Positions 1 through 8,368 of a stretch of DNA of 64,000 nucleotides are shown here, piece by piece. The notes beneath the pieces are model-generated. The model was not told the DNA's origin and made no database searches. It saw nothing but the letters and a program-made list of their open reading frames with translations. Position 1 is the first letter of the stretch. Every line of letters begins with the position of its first letter. This DNA is from Bacteroidia bacterium (GTDB lineage: Bacteria > Bacteroidota > Bacteroidia > M30B66), in the NCBI GenBank assembly GCA_018401705.1, contig JAGYKL010000016.1, positions 1 through 64,000 on the forward strand, written 5' to 3'. The position numbers and the translations under genes are program-made.

Positions 1-771
1 CCATACCCGAGGCTGAACAAGGTTTTATTAGCTCCGTTTAGTTCAGCTATCGATGCTTGCTCGGCAGTTTCAGCAATATTTAGAGCCGGCATAATACCTT
101 CGGCACTCGAGTTCATGGAAAGAGATGCCATCGATTGGACATTGAAATTCAGAGATGATATTGCATTGAGTATTGGTGATTCAGAACAAGCTCATTTACT
201 TATAGAAGTTGATGGTAATGATGAAGAAACAATCTTAAAGGAAATCGAAAAGATTGTTCCAGTGCTGGAAGAACACAATTGTATGGACATTCTCTTTGCA
301 GAGTCTGAAGCTCAAAAGGCAGATGTTTGGAAATTGCGCCGTAGTGTTGCCGAAGCTGTAAAATCGAACTCGGTTTATAAGGAGGAGGATACCGTAGTGC
401 CTCGAGCAGAATTGCCCCTCCTCCTGAAAGGAGTGAAAGAAATAGGTGAGAAATACGGGTTTACATCTGTCTGCTATGGTCATGCCGGCGATGGTAATCT
501 TCATGTGAACATTATCAAAGGCAATTTGAGTGATGAAGCCTGGAAAAATGAAATTCCGAAAGGCATTCGGGAGATTTTCACTTTGGTTGTGTCATTAGGC
601 GGGACTTTAAGCGGTGAACATGGAATTGGTTTGGTGCAGCAGCCTTACATGGATATTGCTTTTTCAGAAGTTCAACTTGATTTAATGCGCAACATCAAGT
701 CTGTTTTCGACCCTAAAAACATCCTCAACCCGGGGAAGATATTCACGGGCATATCTCGTGAAATGACCTGA
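1..771 (+). CDS. FAD-linked oxidase (GlcD / D-lactate dehydrogenase type), C-terminal part
   Basis: The frame is open from the window edge, so the N-terminal FAD-binding half lies outside. About 256 residues are visible. They match the C-terminal substrate domain of GlcD-type flavoproteins, which oxidise 2-hydroxy acids such as glycolate or D-lactate. Visible motifs are APFSSAIDAC near the edge, YGHAGDGNLHVN in the middle (a metal/substrate-binding His pair in the family), SGEHGIG, and the closing FDPKNILNPGK. The first in-frame ATG at 115 is internal and not the true start. The gene ends five bases before a LuxR-type regulator on the same strand. Substrate specificity cannot be read from this fragment. 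Confidence 0.9.
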   Translation, partial: PYPRLNKVLLAPFSSAIDACSAVSAIFRAGIIPSALEFMERDAIDWTLKFRDDIALSIGDSEQAHLLIEVDGNDEETILKEIEKIVPVLEEHNCMDILFAESEAQKADVWKLRRSVAEAVKSNSVYKEEDTVVPRAELPLLLKGVKEIGEKYGFTSVCYGHAGDGNLHVNIIKGNLSDEAWKNEIPKGIREIFTLVVSLGGTLSGEHGIGLVQQPYMDIAFSEVQLDLMRNIKSVFDPKNILNPGKIFTGISREMT

Positions 772-776
772 TTAAT

Positions 777-1241
777 ATGAAGTTAAAGTCGATTTTTCTT
801 TATGCCCTGGCTATGGCATTGATGACATTTCTGCTGAATTTAGCCGACTACCAATTCTATATCCGTGATTTAAAGATTGAGGCATATTTGGTTCTTGTAG
901 CATTGGTTTTTGCAGGTTTGGGAGCTTGGATTGCTTTTTCTTTCGTTGGTCTCAAGTCTGACAAGAATAAAGTTTCTTCAAAGCAAATTAAGCATAACAT
1001 TGTATCACAAAGCCCTGTAGAATTGTCAGAGCGCGAATTGGATGTTTTAATGGGAATTGCAGAAGGCCTGTCGAATCAAGAGATTGCAGAGAAGCTCCAT
1101 CTTTCATTAAGCACAATAAAAACGCATAACTCTAATTTGTTTGCCAAATTGGATGTAAAAAGGAGAACTCAGGCACTAAACAAGGCAAAAGAGCTTGGGA
1201 TACTCAATCACTCGATAGAAGAAAGTCCTTTAGTACCATAA
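777..1241 (+). CDS. Membrane-anchored LuxR-type HTH regulator
   Basis: A 154-residue protein with two hydrophobic helices at about residues 5-22 and 37-58, then a GerE/LuxR helix-turn-helix at about 83-140 (LSERELDVLMGIAEG, NQEIAEKLHLS, STIKTHNSNLFAKL). It lacks a receiver domain, so the DNA-binding domain hangs directly from the membrane. That suggests control through membrane state or a partner protein; this is inference. It starts five bases after the upstream oxidase and is probably co-transcribed with it. Small membrane LuxR proteins of this layout occur in Bacteroidota next to DUF4199 or membrane genes, as here. The targets are unknown. Confidence 0.8.
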   Translation: MKLKSIFLYALAMALMTFLLNLADYQFYIRDLKIEAYLVLVALVFAGLGAWIAFSFVGLKSDKNKVSSKQIKHNIVSQSPVELSERELDVLMGIAEGLSNQEIAEKLHLSLSTIKTHNSNLFAKLDVKRRTQALNKAKELGILNHSIEESPLVP

Positions 1242-1318
1242 GTTTATACCGTTTTCATACTTTAGTATGAGATTAATTGCGCAATGTTTCTTCTAATTGC
1301 AGCTTCAAAATTTTAACT

Positions 1319-1843
1319 ATGAAAAGAATCGTACTAATTTATGGCATCGTAGCAGGACTTATTGTGTCTATGTTTATGCTGTTAACTATGCCCTTTGGGC
1401 AGGAGAATCCCGATTTTGAGAATTCTGAGATTATAGGATATCTCGGAATGTTTGTTTCGCTATCAATGATTTTTGTTGCAGTATACCAGCATCGGAAGCA
1501 AAATGGCGGAACTATCAGTTTCGGAAAAGCATTCTTAACAGGACTATTTGTTACTTTAATCGCAGGAGTTATTTATGCTTTATCCTGGGAAGCTTATTTG
1601 AGCAGTTCCGATTTTGACTTTATGAAGGAGTATGCCAGTCAAATTGCACTTCAAATGGAAAAAGATGGATTACCTCAGGAATCGATTGATGCAAAAATGG
1701 AGGAGATGAAGGTTATGGCAGAATACTATAAAAACCCATTGATTAGATTTGGAATGACCTTGATGGAAATTTTGCCGGTTGGAATAGTATTATCTCTAAT
1801 TGCTGGTATTGTTTTTAGAAGAAACCAAGTATCAAACACTTAA
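1319..1843 (+). CDS. DUF4199-type membrane protein
   Basis: A 174-residue protein starting MKRIVLIYGIVAG. I chose the ATG at 1319; an in-frame TTG 42 bases upstream would add a polar stretch that is not signal-like. There are four likely transmembrane helices: near the N terminus, around residue 40, around 72-92, and at the C terminus (GIVLSLIAGIVFRRN). A charged segment rich in Met and Glu sits between helices 3 and 4. This layout fits the DUF4199 family, common in Bacteroidota and of unknown function. It lies between a LuxR regulator and a VOC gene on the same strand. Confidence 0.7.
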   Translation: MKRIVLIYGIVAGLIVSMFMLLTMPFGQENPDFENSEIIGYLGMFVSLSMIFVAVYQHRKQNGGTISFGKAFLTGLFVTLIAGVIYALSWEAYLSSSDFDFMKEYASQIALQMEKDGLPQESIDAKMEEMKVMAEYYKNPLIRFGMTLMEILPVGIVLSLIAGIVFRRNQVSNT

Positions 1844-1853
1844 ATAAAAGAAA

Positions 1854-2222
1854 ATGGGCAATGTGGGAAAAATTGAATGGCATGACTTAACAGTGATGAA
1901 TGCTGATGATGTAAAATCATTTTACGAAGCAGTCGTGGGTTGGAAACCTCAGGCATTGAGCATGGGCGATTACGATGATTATGTGATGATGCAGGATGAA
2001 GAGAATGCAGCAGGAGGGGTTTGCCACGCACGTGGCGGAAATGCAGATTTACCACCACAGTGGTTGATGTATGTGAATGTTGAAAATCTGGACGCTTCAC
2101 TACAAGCTTGTGTAAATGCCGGAGGGAAGATTATCGGCGCGAAGCGCAAAATGGGCAATGATGGAAGGCATTACTGCCTGATTCAAGATCCGGCTGGTGC
2201 TCACATGATGATTTGTGGGTGA
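1854..2222 (+). CDS. VOC-family (glyoxalase/bleomycin-resistance fold) protein
   Basis: A 122-residue single-domain protein of vicinal oxygen chelate type. The N terminus (KIEWHDLTVMNADDVKSFYE, a paired motif with VVGWK) and the C terminus (CLIQDPAGAHMMI) are the two halves of a betaalphabetabetabeta fold. His near residue 9 and the late Asp/Pro region are where metal ligands usually sit. Members act as glyoxalases, dioxygenases or bleomycin-type resistance proteins; the sequence does not say which. It begins ten bases after the DUF4199 gene and ends back-to-back with the opposing gene at 2223. Confidence 0.8.
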   Translation: MGNVGKIEWHDLTVMNADDVKSFYEAVVGWKPQALSMGDYDDYVMMQDEENAAGGVCHARGGNADLPPQWLMYVNVENLDASLQACVNAGGKIIGAKRKMGNDGRHYCLIQDPAGAHMMICG

Positions 2223-3953
2223 TTACTTTAGCACCACCACAGGCGTAAGTTGTCTGCTATTGTTCGTTTGAAAATCAAAATAATAAATCCCCTCAGACAA
2301 GTCTGAGGTGGAAATGATTCCTGATTCTGACTGGATTTGAATTGTTCTGATTAACCTTCCTGATATATCAAGAATATTCAATTGCCCTTTTGAACTTCCG
2401 CTGTAGAAAAATTGTCCCTTGCCGGGATTAGGGAATACTTTCAAATATGAAGTATCTGTTTCATCCACTCCCACTGTCGAATAAAAATAAGGCTCTGATA
2501 CATTACTACATCCGTTAGAATAACTTGTCTGAACAACATAAGTGCCTTCAATGGTTGGTGTAATTACCTGGGTACTTAATCCCGGGAAAATTCCTCCATC
2601 CACCGACCAGGTGTAATTACTCGCCTCAACATCAACGCCAAGCGTATTACTTACCGGGTAATATGTTAGCACCGGAACAGGGTTTGGAAGGAAGTTATAG
2701 TCAAGATTCAGGGAAGTTTCTTCATAGCTTGGACAAACTTCTGTAGCTGCTGTTACAGAATATGTTCCTGATTCGAAGATTATTAAACTGCCGGAGTTTT
2801 CTCCTTCTATCAAGTTTCCATCCCGCGACCAGCGGATATTCTCCGAAAAAGTAGAACTCACTGTTAAAGTAAGCGTATCGCCTTCGCAAAGTGAGCCGGA
2901 GCCTAATCCCTCTGTAATAACAAAAATTGGAAGAAAAGCCCAGCCATCAACTAAAACTTCGGGCGACATCTCTGTGCAACCACCTAAAGTAGTTTCTACC
3001 GAAAACTCAGAGCCGGCATCCAAACTTGAAATAACTAAGAAACTATCATTCTCATTTATTAAAGCATTGCCGTCTTTAAACCATTGGTGAGCATCTCCCG
3101 CTTGTGTAAAAAGTGTATCGCTTGCATTCGGACAAAGAATTAAGTCGTTTGGTGTAATAATCGGGTCATGATCGCAATTGGCTGTAAACGATGAGTAAGA
3201 ATAAGGTAACGAGAATCTTGAGCAGCCCTCATTATAAATTGCTTCTACAGTAACTTCCCCGTTCTGCTGAGGCAAAAACGTTTGAGAGTTTGAGTCAATT
3301 ATTAAGTTGCCATCAATATACCAAGCGTAAGATGATGCAGGTGTAGGAGTGCTTAATGTTAAAGTTCCACTGTTAAAAATAATAGAAGGTGTTGTTGCAT
3401 TGCTAAATGTGATTTGAAGAGCTGAAGCGGTTTGGCTGTAGCTAGGGCAGTTTTCGGCAAATGCAATACTTGAATATAAGCCAGTTTGGCTCACTGTTAA
3501 TGTGTCATTTGATTGACCGCCTAACTGCACCCCATCTCTAAACCAAAGGATATTATTATTGTAAGGCTCGTTAAGTACAAGGCTTCTTAAATCGCCCTGG
3601 CAAGCATTAGAACTAAGGCTATCAGCTACTGAGATTACCAAAGGAGGAAGCGCCGCATTGCTCACCAAAACAGAAGGTGAAGGTTCGCTGCAACCGCCAA
3701 TAGTTGCTACAACCAAAAAGTTTGAACCAGCATCCTGGGCCTGATTTACAACAAGAAACTGATTAGTAGCATCAAGTATTGGATTGTTATTCTTATACCA
3801 TAAATAAGAGTTAGCTGGTGTTGACCAAAGCGTATCGCTTGAATTTGGACATAAACTTAAGCTTGATGGGCTAACCAAAGGATCGAATGAACATTGACCA
3901 AAAGCGGGATTTAAGCCAAGTATAACTGTAATTATTACAAGTAAACTTTTCAT
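2223..3953 (-). CDS. Secreted Ig-like repeat protein with T9SS C-terminal sorting domain
   Basis: A 576-residue protein. Residues 1-19 form a signal peptide ending in GQ. The C-terminal 80 residues are a type A T9SS sorting domain (LKVFPNPGKGQF, ISGRLIRT, LSEGIYYFDF), so the protein should be exported across the outer membrane and anchored or released. Between them lie two long tandem repeats of about 235 residues, beginning at about residues 21 and 259. Each has paired motifs SLCPNSSDTL/ILCPNASDTL and WYKN/WFKDG. Each repeat contains two Ig-like or PKD-like beta-sandwich units with Cys pairs. An adhesin or matrix role is plausible, but no catalytic domain is visible. Confidence 0.85.
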   Translation of the reverse strand: MKSLLVIITVILGLNPAFGQCSFDPLVSPSSLSLCPNSSDTLWSTPANSYLWYKNNNPILDATNQFLVVNQAQDAGSNFLVVATIGGCSEPSPSVLVSNAALPPLVISVADSLSSNACQGDLRSLVLNEPYNNNILWFRDGVQLGGQSNDTLTVSQTGLYSSIAFAENCPSYSQTASALQITFSNATTPSIIFNSGTLTLSTPTPASSYAWYIDGNLIIDSNSQTFLPQQNGEVTVEAIYNEGCSRFSLPYSYSSFTANCDHDPIITPNDLILCPNASDTLFTQAGDAHQWFKDGNALINENDSFLVISSLDAGSEFSVETTLGGCTEMSPEVLVDGWAFLPIFVITEGLGSGSLCEGDTLTLTVSSTFSENIRWSRDGNLIEGENSGSLIIFESGTYSVTAATEVCPSYEETSLNLDYNFLPNPVPVLTYYPVSNTLGVDVEASNYTWSVDGGIFPGLSTQVITPTIEGTYVVQTSYSNGCSNVSEPYFYSTVGVDETDTSYLKVFPNPGKGQFFYSGSSKGQLNILDISGRLIRTIQIQSESGIISTSDLSEGIYYFDFQTNNSRQLTPVVVLK

Positions 3954-4067
3954 AGATAGATTTAAGGAAAGGCAATAAAGATTGAATATACAAAATTGCT
4001 TTCAATTTGTTGAACTATCAATGAGCTGCTCCCTCTATTTTTAAGAAGTTTCATTCAAAGGATTGAT

Positions 4068-4832
4068 CTACAAGTCTTGTTTCTTAAGCAAACTGGCACT
4101 TCCAAGTATGAAAATAATTGGATATATCAAGCCTGTAATTGTAATAGCCAAAGGTGTTTCGGCTTTGCCGAAACGTATATTCTCAAATTGTAGAGGTGAG
4201 CTTATAAACTCATCTAAACTATTTAATGGAAAGTAAGCATAGATTTCTTTCATCCAGATTCTGCCCACCAAAGGTTCTAAAATCCAAAGTATGGCAATGA
4301 AAACCAAAATTGAAAGTGCCGATTTTTTTACAAAAAGCGTTATAAGTAAGGCTGCCATCATCATGCCGAAGCTTACCCACATAGCTCTTAATACAAATTG
4401 CATATCTAAAAAGAAATTTCCTGCATTAGGAATTCCTCCTTTTGTAAGACCAAAAAGAGAACCTGAAATTAGCACCACAAGGCCGGTAACTATACTCAAA
4501 CCGACAGCAAGTATGATTTTCCCTTGCAAAAACTCCATTCTCGACATTCCATCAGTAATTTGTTGCCTCATTGTTCGGAAACCAATTTCGTTACTTACCA
4601 AATTAATCATCAACAATCCCGGAATTGCCGCAAACCATGTAGAAACATAGGCTGCATAATACCATACATCCGGAAATTTGTACACGACCGATAAATCTAT
4701 TGGGCCTTGCTGTACAAATCTGTCAAAACCATAATACATTAATAATATCAAGAGCACATAAATCCCTAAAAAAATATGGAACGTCCTATATGATTTAACC
4801 TTAAGCCATTCAATCTTTATGAGTTGTTTCAT
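4068..4832 (-). CDS. ABC transporter permease (ABC-2 type)
   Basis: A 254-residue integral membrane protein with about six hydrophobic segments; the first starts near residue 18 and the last lies just before the terminal basic tail (SLLKKQDL). It is the ABC-2 permease partner of the ATPase encoded immediately upstream, whose stop overlaps this start by four bases. It has no large periplasmic domain. Such pairs export lipids, antibiotics or peptides, or act in bacteriocin immunity; the substrate is not evident. A short intergenic stretch separates it from the convergently unrelated adhesin-like gene. Confidence 0.85.
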   Translation of the reverse strand: MKQLIKIEWLKVKSYRTFHIFLGIYVLLILLMYYGFDRFVQQGPIDLSVVYKFPDVWYYAAYVSTWFAAIPGLLMINLVSNEIGFRTMRQQITDGMSRMEFLQGKIILAVGLSIVTGLVVLISGSLFGLTKGGIPNAGNFFLDMQFVLRAMWVSFGMMMAALLITLFVKKSALSILVFIAILWILEPLVGRIWMKEIYAYFPLNSLDEFISSPLQFENIRFGKAETPLAITITGLIYPIIFILGSASLLKKQDL

Positions 4833-5719
4833 TGCTGTACCAATTTTAAGAACTCGCTTTCAAGATCAGATTTTACCTGACTAAAGTGAATCACGTCAAC
4901 ACCCGAATCTACAAGTTGTTTGTTAAGCTTAGCCAAAGATGTCCCGTCTTTTAACTCAGCCATTATAAATGTGTCTTTTTGATAAGAAGCTTCTACAGCC
5001 TCAATCTTAGCAAGTTGAGCCATTAAATTGCTCATGTTTTCTGCAGCAATTGAAACTTTAAGTTTTCCAGAGAGCAAGTCTTCCACCTTACCTTGCTTCA
5101 TCACTTTTCCCTTTCTGAGAATCACAACATCAGAGCAAACTTTTTCCACCTCGTTTAAGAGGTGACTTGCTAAAATAACAGTTTTGCCAGCTTGTTGCTG
5201 TCGCAGGATTAGCGCTCTAATTTCATTAATACCCTGAGGGTCTAAACCATTGGTAGGTTCATCAAGTATCAAGATTTCCGGGTCGCTTAACAGAGCTGAT
5301 GCAATTGCAAGCCTTTGCTTCATTCCAAGTGAGAATGCCTTGAAGGAATCGTTTCTTCTGTCAAATAAATCAACTTCCTTCAAAACAATGTTGATTCTTT
5401 CCTCAGGGCAGGATTTCACAGCTGCAACTATTCGCAGATTTTCAAAAGCACTCAGGTAGGGAAAGAAATTCGGGGTCTCAATAAGAGCACCAATTCTCTT
5501 TCTTGCATCATTAAAGTTATTTCCTTCAAACCACTTAAATTCTCCTCCGCTTTGATTCAGAATTCCAGTTATACAACCAAGTAGCGTGGTTTTTCCTGAG
5601 CCATTTGGACCAAGAAGCCCGAAAACCTGACCTTTTTGAACGTTAAAATGAATGTCATTCAAGGCTAACAATCTGCCGTAGGCTTTCTTCAAACCTTTAA
5701 CTTCAAGGATTGTACTCAT
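4829..5719 (-). CDS. ABC transporter ATP-binding protein
   Basis: A 296-residue ATPase. Walker A is GPNGSGKTT at about residues 37-45, the signature FSLGMKQR at about 129-136, Walker B ILILDEPTNGLDP at about 149-161, and the H-loop His is near 186. The last 80 residues form the accessory domain typical of ABC-2 exporters. I take the ATG at 5719 as start, since an in-frame TTG one codon upstream is less likely. The start overlaps the E1 stop (TGATG), and its own stop overlaps the permease start. The three genes therefore look translationally coupled, although E1 metabolism and export have no obvious shared function. Confidence 0.92.
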   Translation of the reverse strand: MSTILEVKGLKKAYGRLLALNDIHFNVQKGQVFGLLGPNGSGKTTLLGCITGILNQSGGEFKWFEGNNFNDARKRIGALIETPNFFPYLSAFENLRIVAAVKSCPEERINIVLKEVDLFDRRNDSFKAFSLGMKQRLAIASALLSDPEILILDEPTNGLDPQGINEIRALILRQQQAGKTVILASHLLNEVEKVCSDVVILRKGKVMKQGKVEDLLSGKLKVSIAAENMSNLMAQLAKIEAVEASYQKDTFIMAELKDGTSLAKLNKQLVDSGVDVIHFSQVKSDLESEFLKLVQQ

Positions 5720-7701
5720 CAATAGTTGTATAATTCGAGAAGTTTATCCTCAAAACGTTTCTTAGGTAAAAATTGCTTTTCTAGAATTGCTGAAAAAGGT
5801 ACTGGGGTGTCTAAACTTCCAATTCTCATAACAGGTGCATCCAGCAATTGAAAGCAATGTTCTGTGATTCTGGCACTAAGTTCTGCCCCAAATCCACCGG
5901 TTAAACAATCTTCATGAAGAACAAGCACTTTTCCTGTCTTATTTACACTTGCAAAAATAGCCTCTTCATCTAAAGGAACTAAGGTTCGCAAATCAATAAG
6001 GTCAGCATTAATTTCAGGGTGTTTATTTAGCACATCTATTGCCCAATGAACTCCCATTCCATATGTGATTATACTTAAATCACTACCAGACCTTAACTTC
6101 TTCGCTTTTCCAATTTCTATGGTGTAATAACTATCTGGAACATCCTCAGTAACACTTCTGTAAAGAGCTTTGTGCTCGAAAAACATAACAGGGTTAGGAT
6201 CTTCAAAAGAGGCGAGGAGCAAGCCTTTGGCATCTTCTGGGAAAGCTGGGTAAACAACTTTAAGTCCAGGTGTATGCGTAAACCAAGCTTCGTTGCTCTG
6301 ACTGTGAAATGGTCCGGCAGCCACACCCGCACCTGTTGGCATTCTAACTACTACATCGGCATTTTGTCCCCAGCGGTAATGACTCTTAGCTAGGTTATTT
6401 ACAATCTGGTTAAATCCTTCGGTTACGAAGTCAGCAAATTGCATTTCAACCATAGCTTTTTTGCCGGCAATAGAGAGCCCGAGCGCACTTCCTAGAATCG
6501 CAGCTTCACAAAGAGGGGTGTTTCTGACTCTGTCTTTGCCAAATTTTTGGTGAAAGTTCTCGGTAACTTTAAAAACTCCTCCGTATTCGGCAATATCCTG
6601 TCCCATCAAAATCAGGTTAGGATGTTTTTCCATGGCTAGCGCTAAACCATCAGAAATTGCGTCAACCAGTCGTTTATTCGTTTTTGTCCCTTCGGGGGAA
6701 GTTATTTTAATCTCGAAAGGAGCGTAAACATCATCAATTTCAGTTTGCAAATCAGGATTAATCTCAGCTTCGTTAAAGGTTTCCTGAACACCCTCATTAA
6801 TGATTTGCTTTAGTTCTTCTTTTATAGAATCTCTTGAAGCTTCAGTTAAAACGCCTTCGCTTATCAGATAATCTTCGAAATTACTTACTGGGTCTTTTTG
6901 TGCCCAAATTTCAAAAAGTTCCTGAGGGACATATTTTGTACCCGAAGCTTCTTCGTGCCCTCTCATTCTAAATGTCATGCACTCAAGCAACCAAGGCCTT
7001 GAATTTGCCTTAATATCATTGCTTATTTCTATGATTGCATCATAAACTTCGAGCACATTATTTCCATCAACTTGCTTAGTTGGGATTCCATATCCTGGAC
7101 CTTTTTGTGTGAAAGATTCGAAGCGAAATTGTTCTGAAGATGGAGTTGAAAGTCCATACCCATTATTTTCAATAATGAAAATTACAGGTAAATCCCAAAC
7201 AGCAGCAGTGTTAACTGATTCGTGAAAATCTCCTTGTGACGCTCCGCCATCTCCGGTGAAGACGGCAGTTATTTTGTTTGCTCTATTAAGTTTTTGAGCT
7301 AGAGCAATTCCATCGGCTACGCCCATCTGTGGACCTAAATGCGAAATCATCCCAACAATATGGTATTCGTTGGTACCGAAGTGAAAAGAGCGCTCACGAC
7401 CCTTTGAGAATCCATTCATTTTACCCTGCCACTGGCTGAATAATCTGGCAAAAGGAATACCTCTTCCTGTAAATATTCCGAGGTTGCGGTGCATAGGTAG
7501 AATGTATTCATCAGGCTTCATGGCCAGGACAGTTCCTACCGAAATAGCTTCTTGTCCTATACCTGAGAACCATTTAGAGATTTTACCCTGACGAAGAAGA
7601 TTAAGCATTTTTTCTTCAATCATTCTGGGATAAATAAGCTCTCTGTAAATAGCGAGGAGTTGTTCGTTAGACTTGTCTTTCCTGTTAAATTTAAGCTGCA
7701 T
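5719..7701 (-). CDS. 2-oxoacid dehydrogenase E1, fused alpha and beta subunits
   Basis: A 660-residue thiamine-diphosphate enzyme with alpha and beta subunits in one chain. The alpha half (about 1-330) has the TPP motif GDGGASQGDF...IIENN at about 150-180. The beta half (about 345-660) starts LVDAISDGLALAMEK, contains GQDIAEYGGVFKVTE, and ends in the transketolase C-terminal domain. Fused E1 proteins of this length are common in Bacteroidota and are usually annotated as branched-chain 2-oxoacid or pyruvate dehydrogenase E1. I chose the ATG at 7701 (MQLKFNRK); a TTG 33 bases upstream adds a non-conserved tail. E2 and E3 genes are not in this window. Confidence 0.93.
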   Translation of the reverse strand: MQLKFNRKDKSNEQLLAIYRELIYPRMIEEKMLNLLRQGKISKWFSGIGQEAISVGTVLAMKPDEYILPMHRNLGIFTGRGIPFARLFSQWQGKMNGFSKGRERSFHFGTNEYHIVGMISHLGPQMGVADGIALAQKLNRANKITAVFTGDGGASQGDFHESVNTAAVWDLPVIFIIENNGYGLSTPSSEQFRFESFTQKGPGYGIPTKQVDGNNVLEVYDAIIEISNDIKANSRPWLLECMTFRMRGHEEASGTKYVPQELFEIWAQKDPVSNFEDYLISEGVLTEASRDSIKEELKQIINEGVQETFNEAEINPDLQTEIDDVYAPFEIKITSPEGTKTNKRLVDAISDGLALAMEKHPNLILMGQDIAEYGGVFKVTENFHQKFGKDRVRNTPLCEAAILGSALGLSIAGKKAMVEMQFADFVTEGFNQIVNNLAKSHYRWGQNADVVVRMPTGAGVAAGPFHSQSNEAWFTHTPGLKVVYPAFPEDAKGLLLASFEDPNPVMFFEHKALYRSVTEDVPDSYYTIEIGKAKKLRSGSDLSIITYGMGVHWAIDVLNKHPEINADLIDLRTLVPLDEEAIFASVNKTGKVLVLHEDCLTGGFGAELSARITEHCFQLLDAPVMRIGSLDTPVPFSAILEKQFLPKKRFEDKLLELYNY

Positions 7702-7751
7702 AAGGCTTGTTTTGGAGGGGCAAAAGTAGAGCAATTTTGTACATTTGCAGA

Positions 7752-7871
7752 ATGCAAGATGTTTTGGTGATTATACTTATTACCGCTTCTGCGGGATGGT
7801 TGTTTGTGCGTTTGTACAGAAATCTTGCTTCAAAGCAAGGCCACAGCGATGGATGTGATAAATGCGGGTAA
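7752..7871 (+). CDS. FeoB-associated Cys-rich membrane protein-like small protein
   Basis: A 39-residue ORF starting ATG at 7752: one transmembrane helix (VLVIILITASAGWLFVRLY), then a polar tail ending GCDKCG. The single helix plus C-terminal Cys-x-x-Cys is the pattern of the short FeoB-associated Cys-rich membrane proteins of Bacteroidota. No feoB is in the window, so the name rests on form only. It is divergent from the E1 gene 50 bases away and ends directly at a strong hairpin terminator. Codon use and the clean terminator support a real gene. Confidence 0.65.
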   Translation: MQDVLVIILITASAGWLFVRLYRNLASKQGHSDGCDKCG

Positions 7872-7873
7872 AA

Positions 7874-7899
7874 AAAAATCCCGCCGAAGCGGGATTTTT
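7874..7899. terminator. Bidirectional rho-independent terminator
   Basis: A hairpin with arms AAAAATCCCGC / GCGGGATTTTT and loop CGAA, with an A-run on one side and a T-run on the other. It can terminate both the 39-residue plus-strand gene and the convergent minus-strand lipoprotein gene at 7918. Confidence 0.9.
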
Positions 7900-7917
7900 A
7901 AAATAGTTTACTAAAAA

Positions 7918-8133
7918 TTAGTTAGCCATTTCTTCTACTGGAGCAGCAGTGCTGTCCATTGCAGTAGTGTCAGCCATAGCAGCAGCTTCAGCTTCAGCAG
8001 CAGCGATTGAGTCAGCTTTAGCAGCAGCAGCAATTGAGTCAGCAGCAGCTGTGTTAGCTTCTTCATGACTTCCACCACAAGATGCGAACATTCCAGCGCT
8101 AGCGAAAAGAACAGCGAATAATACTTTTTTCAT
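7918..8133 (-). CDS. Small Ala-rich lipoprotein with ADSIAAA repeats
   Basis: A 71-residue protein. A signal peptide ends in a lipobox (MFASC), so it should be a lipoprotein of about 53 mature residues. The rest is low complexity: repeats of ADSIAAA with added Glu and Met, and an acidic end (APVEEMAN). A longer paralogue with the same signal style and repeats lies 1 kb away (9172-9603). The heptad-like Ala/Ile spacing could form a helix like that of Lpp-type envelope lipoproteins; that is inference. The promoter on the minus strand is TACTTTTG at 8169-8176. Confidence 0.75.
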   Translation of the reverse strand: MKKVLFAVLFASAGMFASCGGSHEEANTAAADSIAAAAKADSIAAAEAEAAAMADTTAMDSTAAPVEEMAN

Positions 8134-8168
8134 TTTTTTGAGTTTTTAAATTGATTGATTCAGCGCCA

Positions 8169-8176
8169 CAAAAGTA
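8169..8176 (-). promoter_or_regulatory. Bacteroidota -7 box (TACTTTTG)
   Basis: Matches the TAnnTTTG consensus of the Bacteroidota primary sigma factor on the minus strand, 36 bases upstream of the small lipoprotein start. No clear -33 TTTG was assigned. Confidence 0.55.
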
Positions 8177-8311
8177 TAAAAAACTAAAAACCAACAAACA
8201 ATTTCAGAAAAAATGTTAAAGATTTTTGTAATTCATTGCTTTTTTGAATGAAAGGAAATAGTCTAAAATGTTATATGTCACATAATCAGCTAATTGTATT
8301 TTGGTCTAAAG

Positions 8312-8342
8312 TTTTGGAGTTTTGATAAATCGTCTATTTTTG
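8312..8342 (+). promoter_or_regulatory. Promoter of the 8369 lipoprotein gene (TTTTG-18-TATTTTTG)
   Basis: A -33 element TTTTG (8312-8316) and a -7 element TATTTTTG (8335-8342) are separated by 18 bases, close to the Bacteroidota consensus TTTG-N19-TAnnTTTG. The start codon follows 26 bases later. Confidence 0.65.
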
Positions 8343-8368
8343 CATCAAACTAAAATAAACCAGCAATC

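Noticed and set aside
1277-1318. TTG start for the DUF4199 gene
   Set aside because: The extra 14 residues are polar and precede a good signal-anchor start at ATG 1319.
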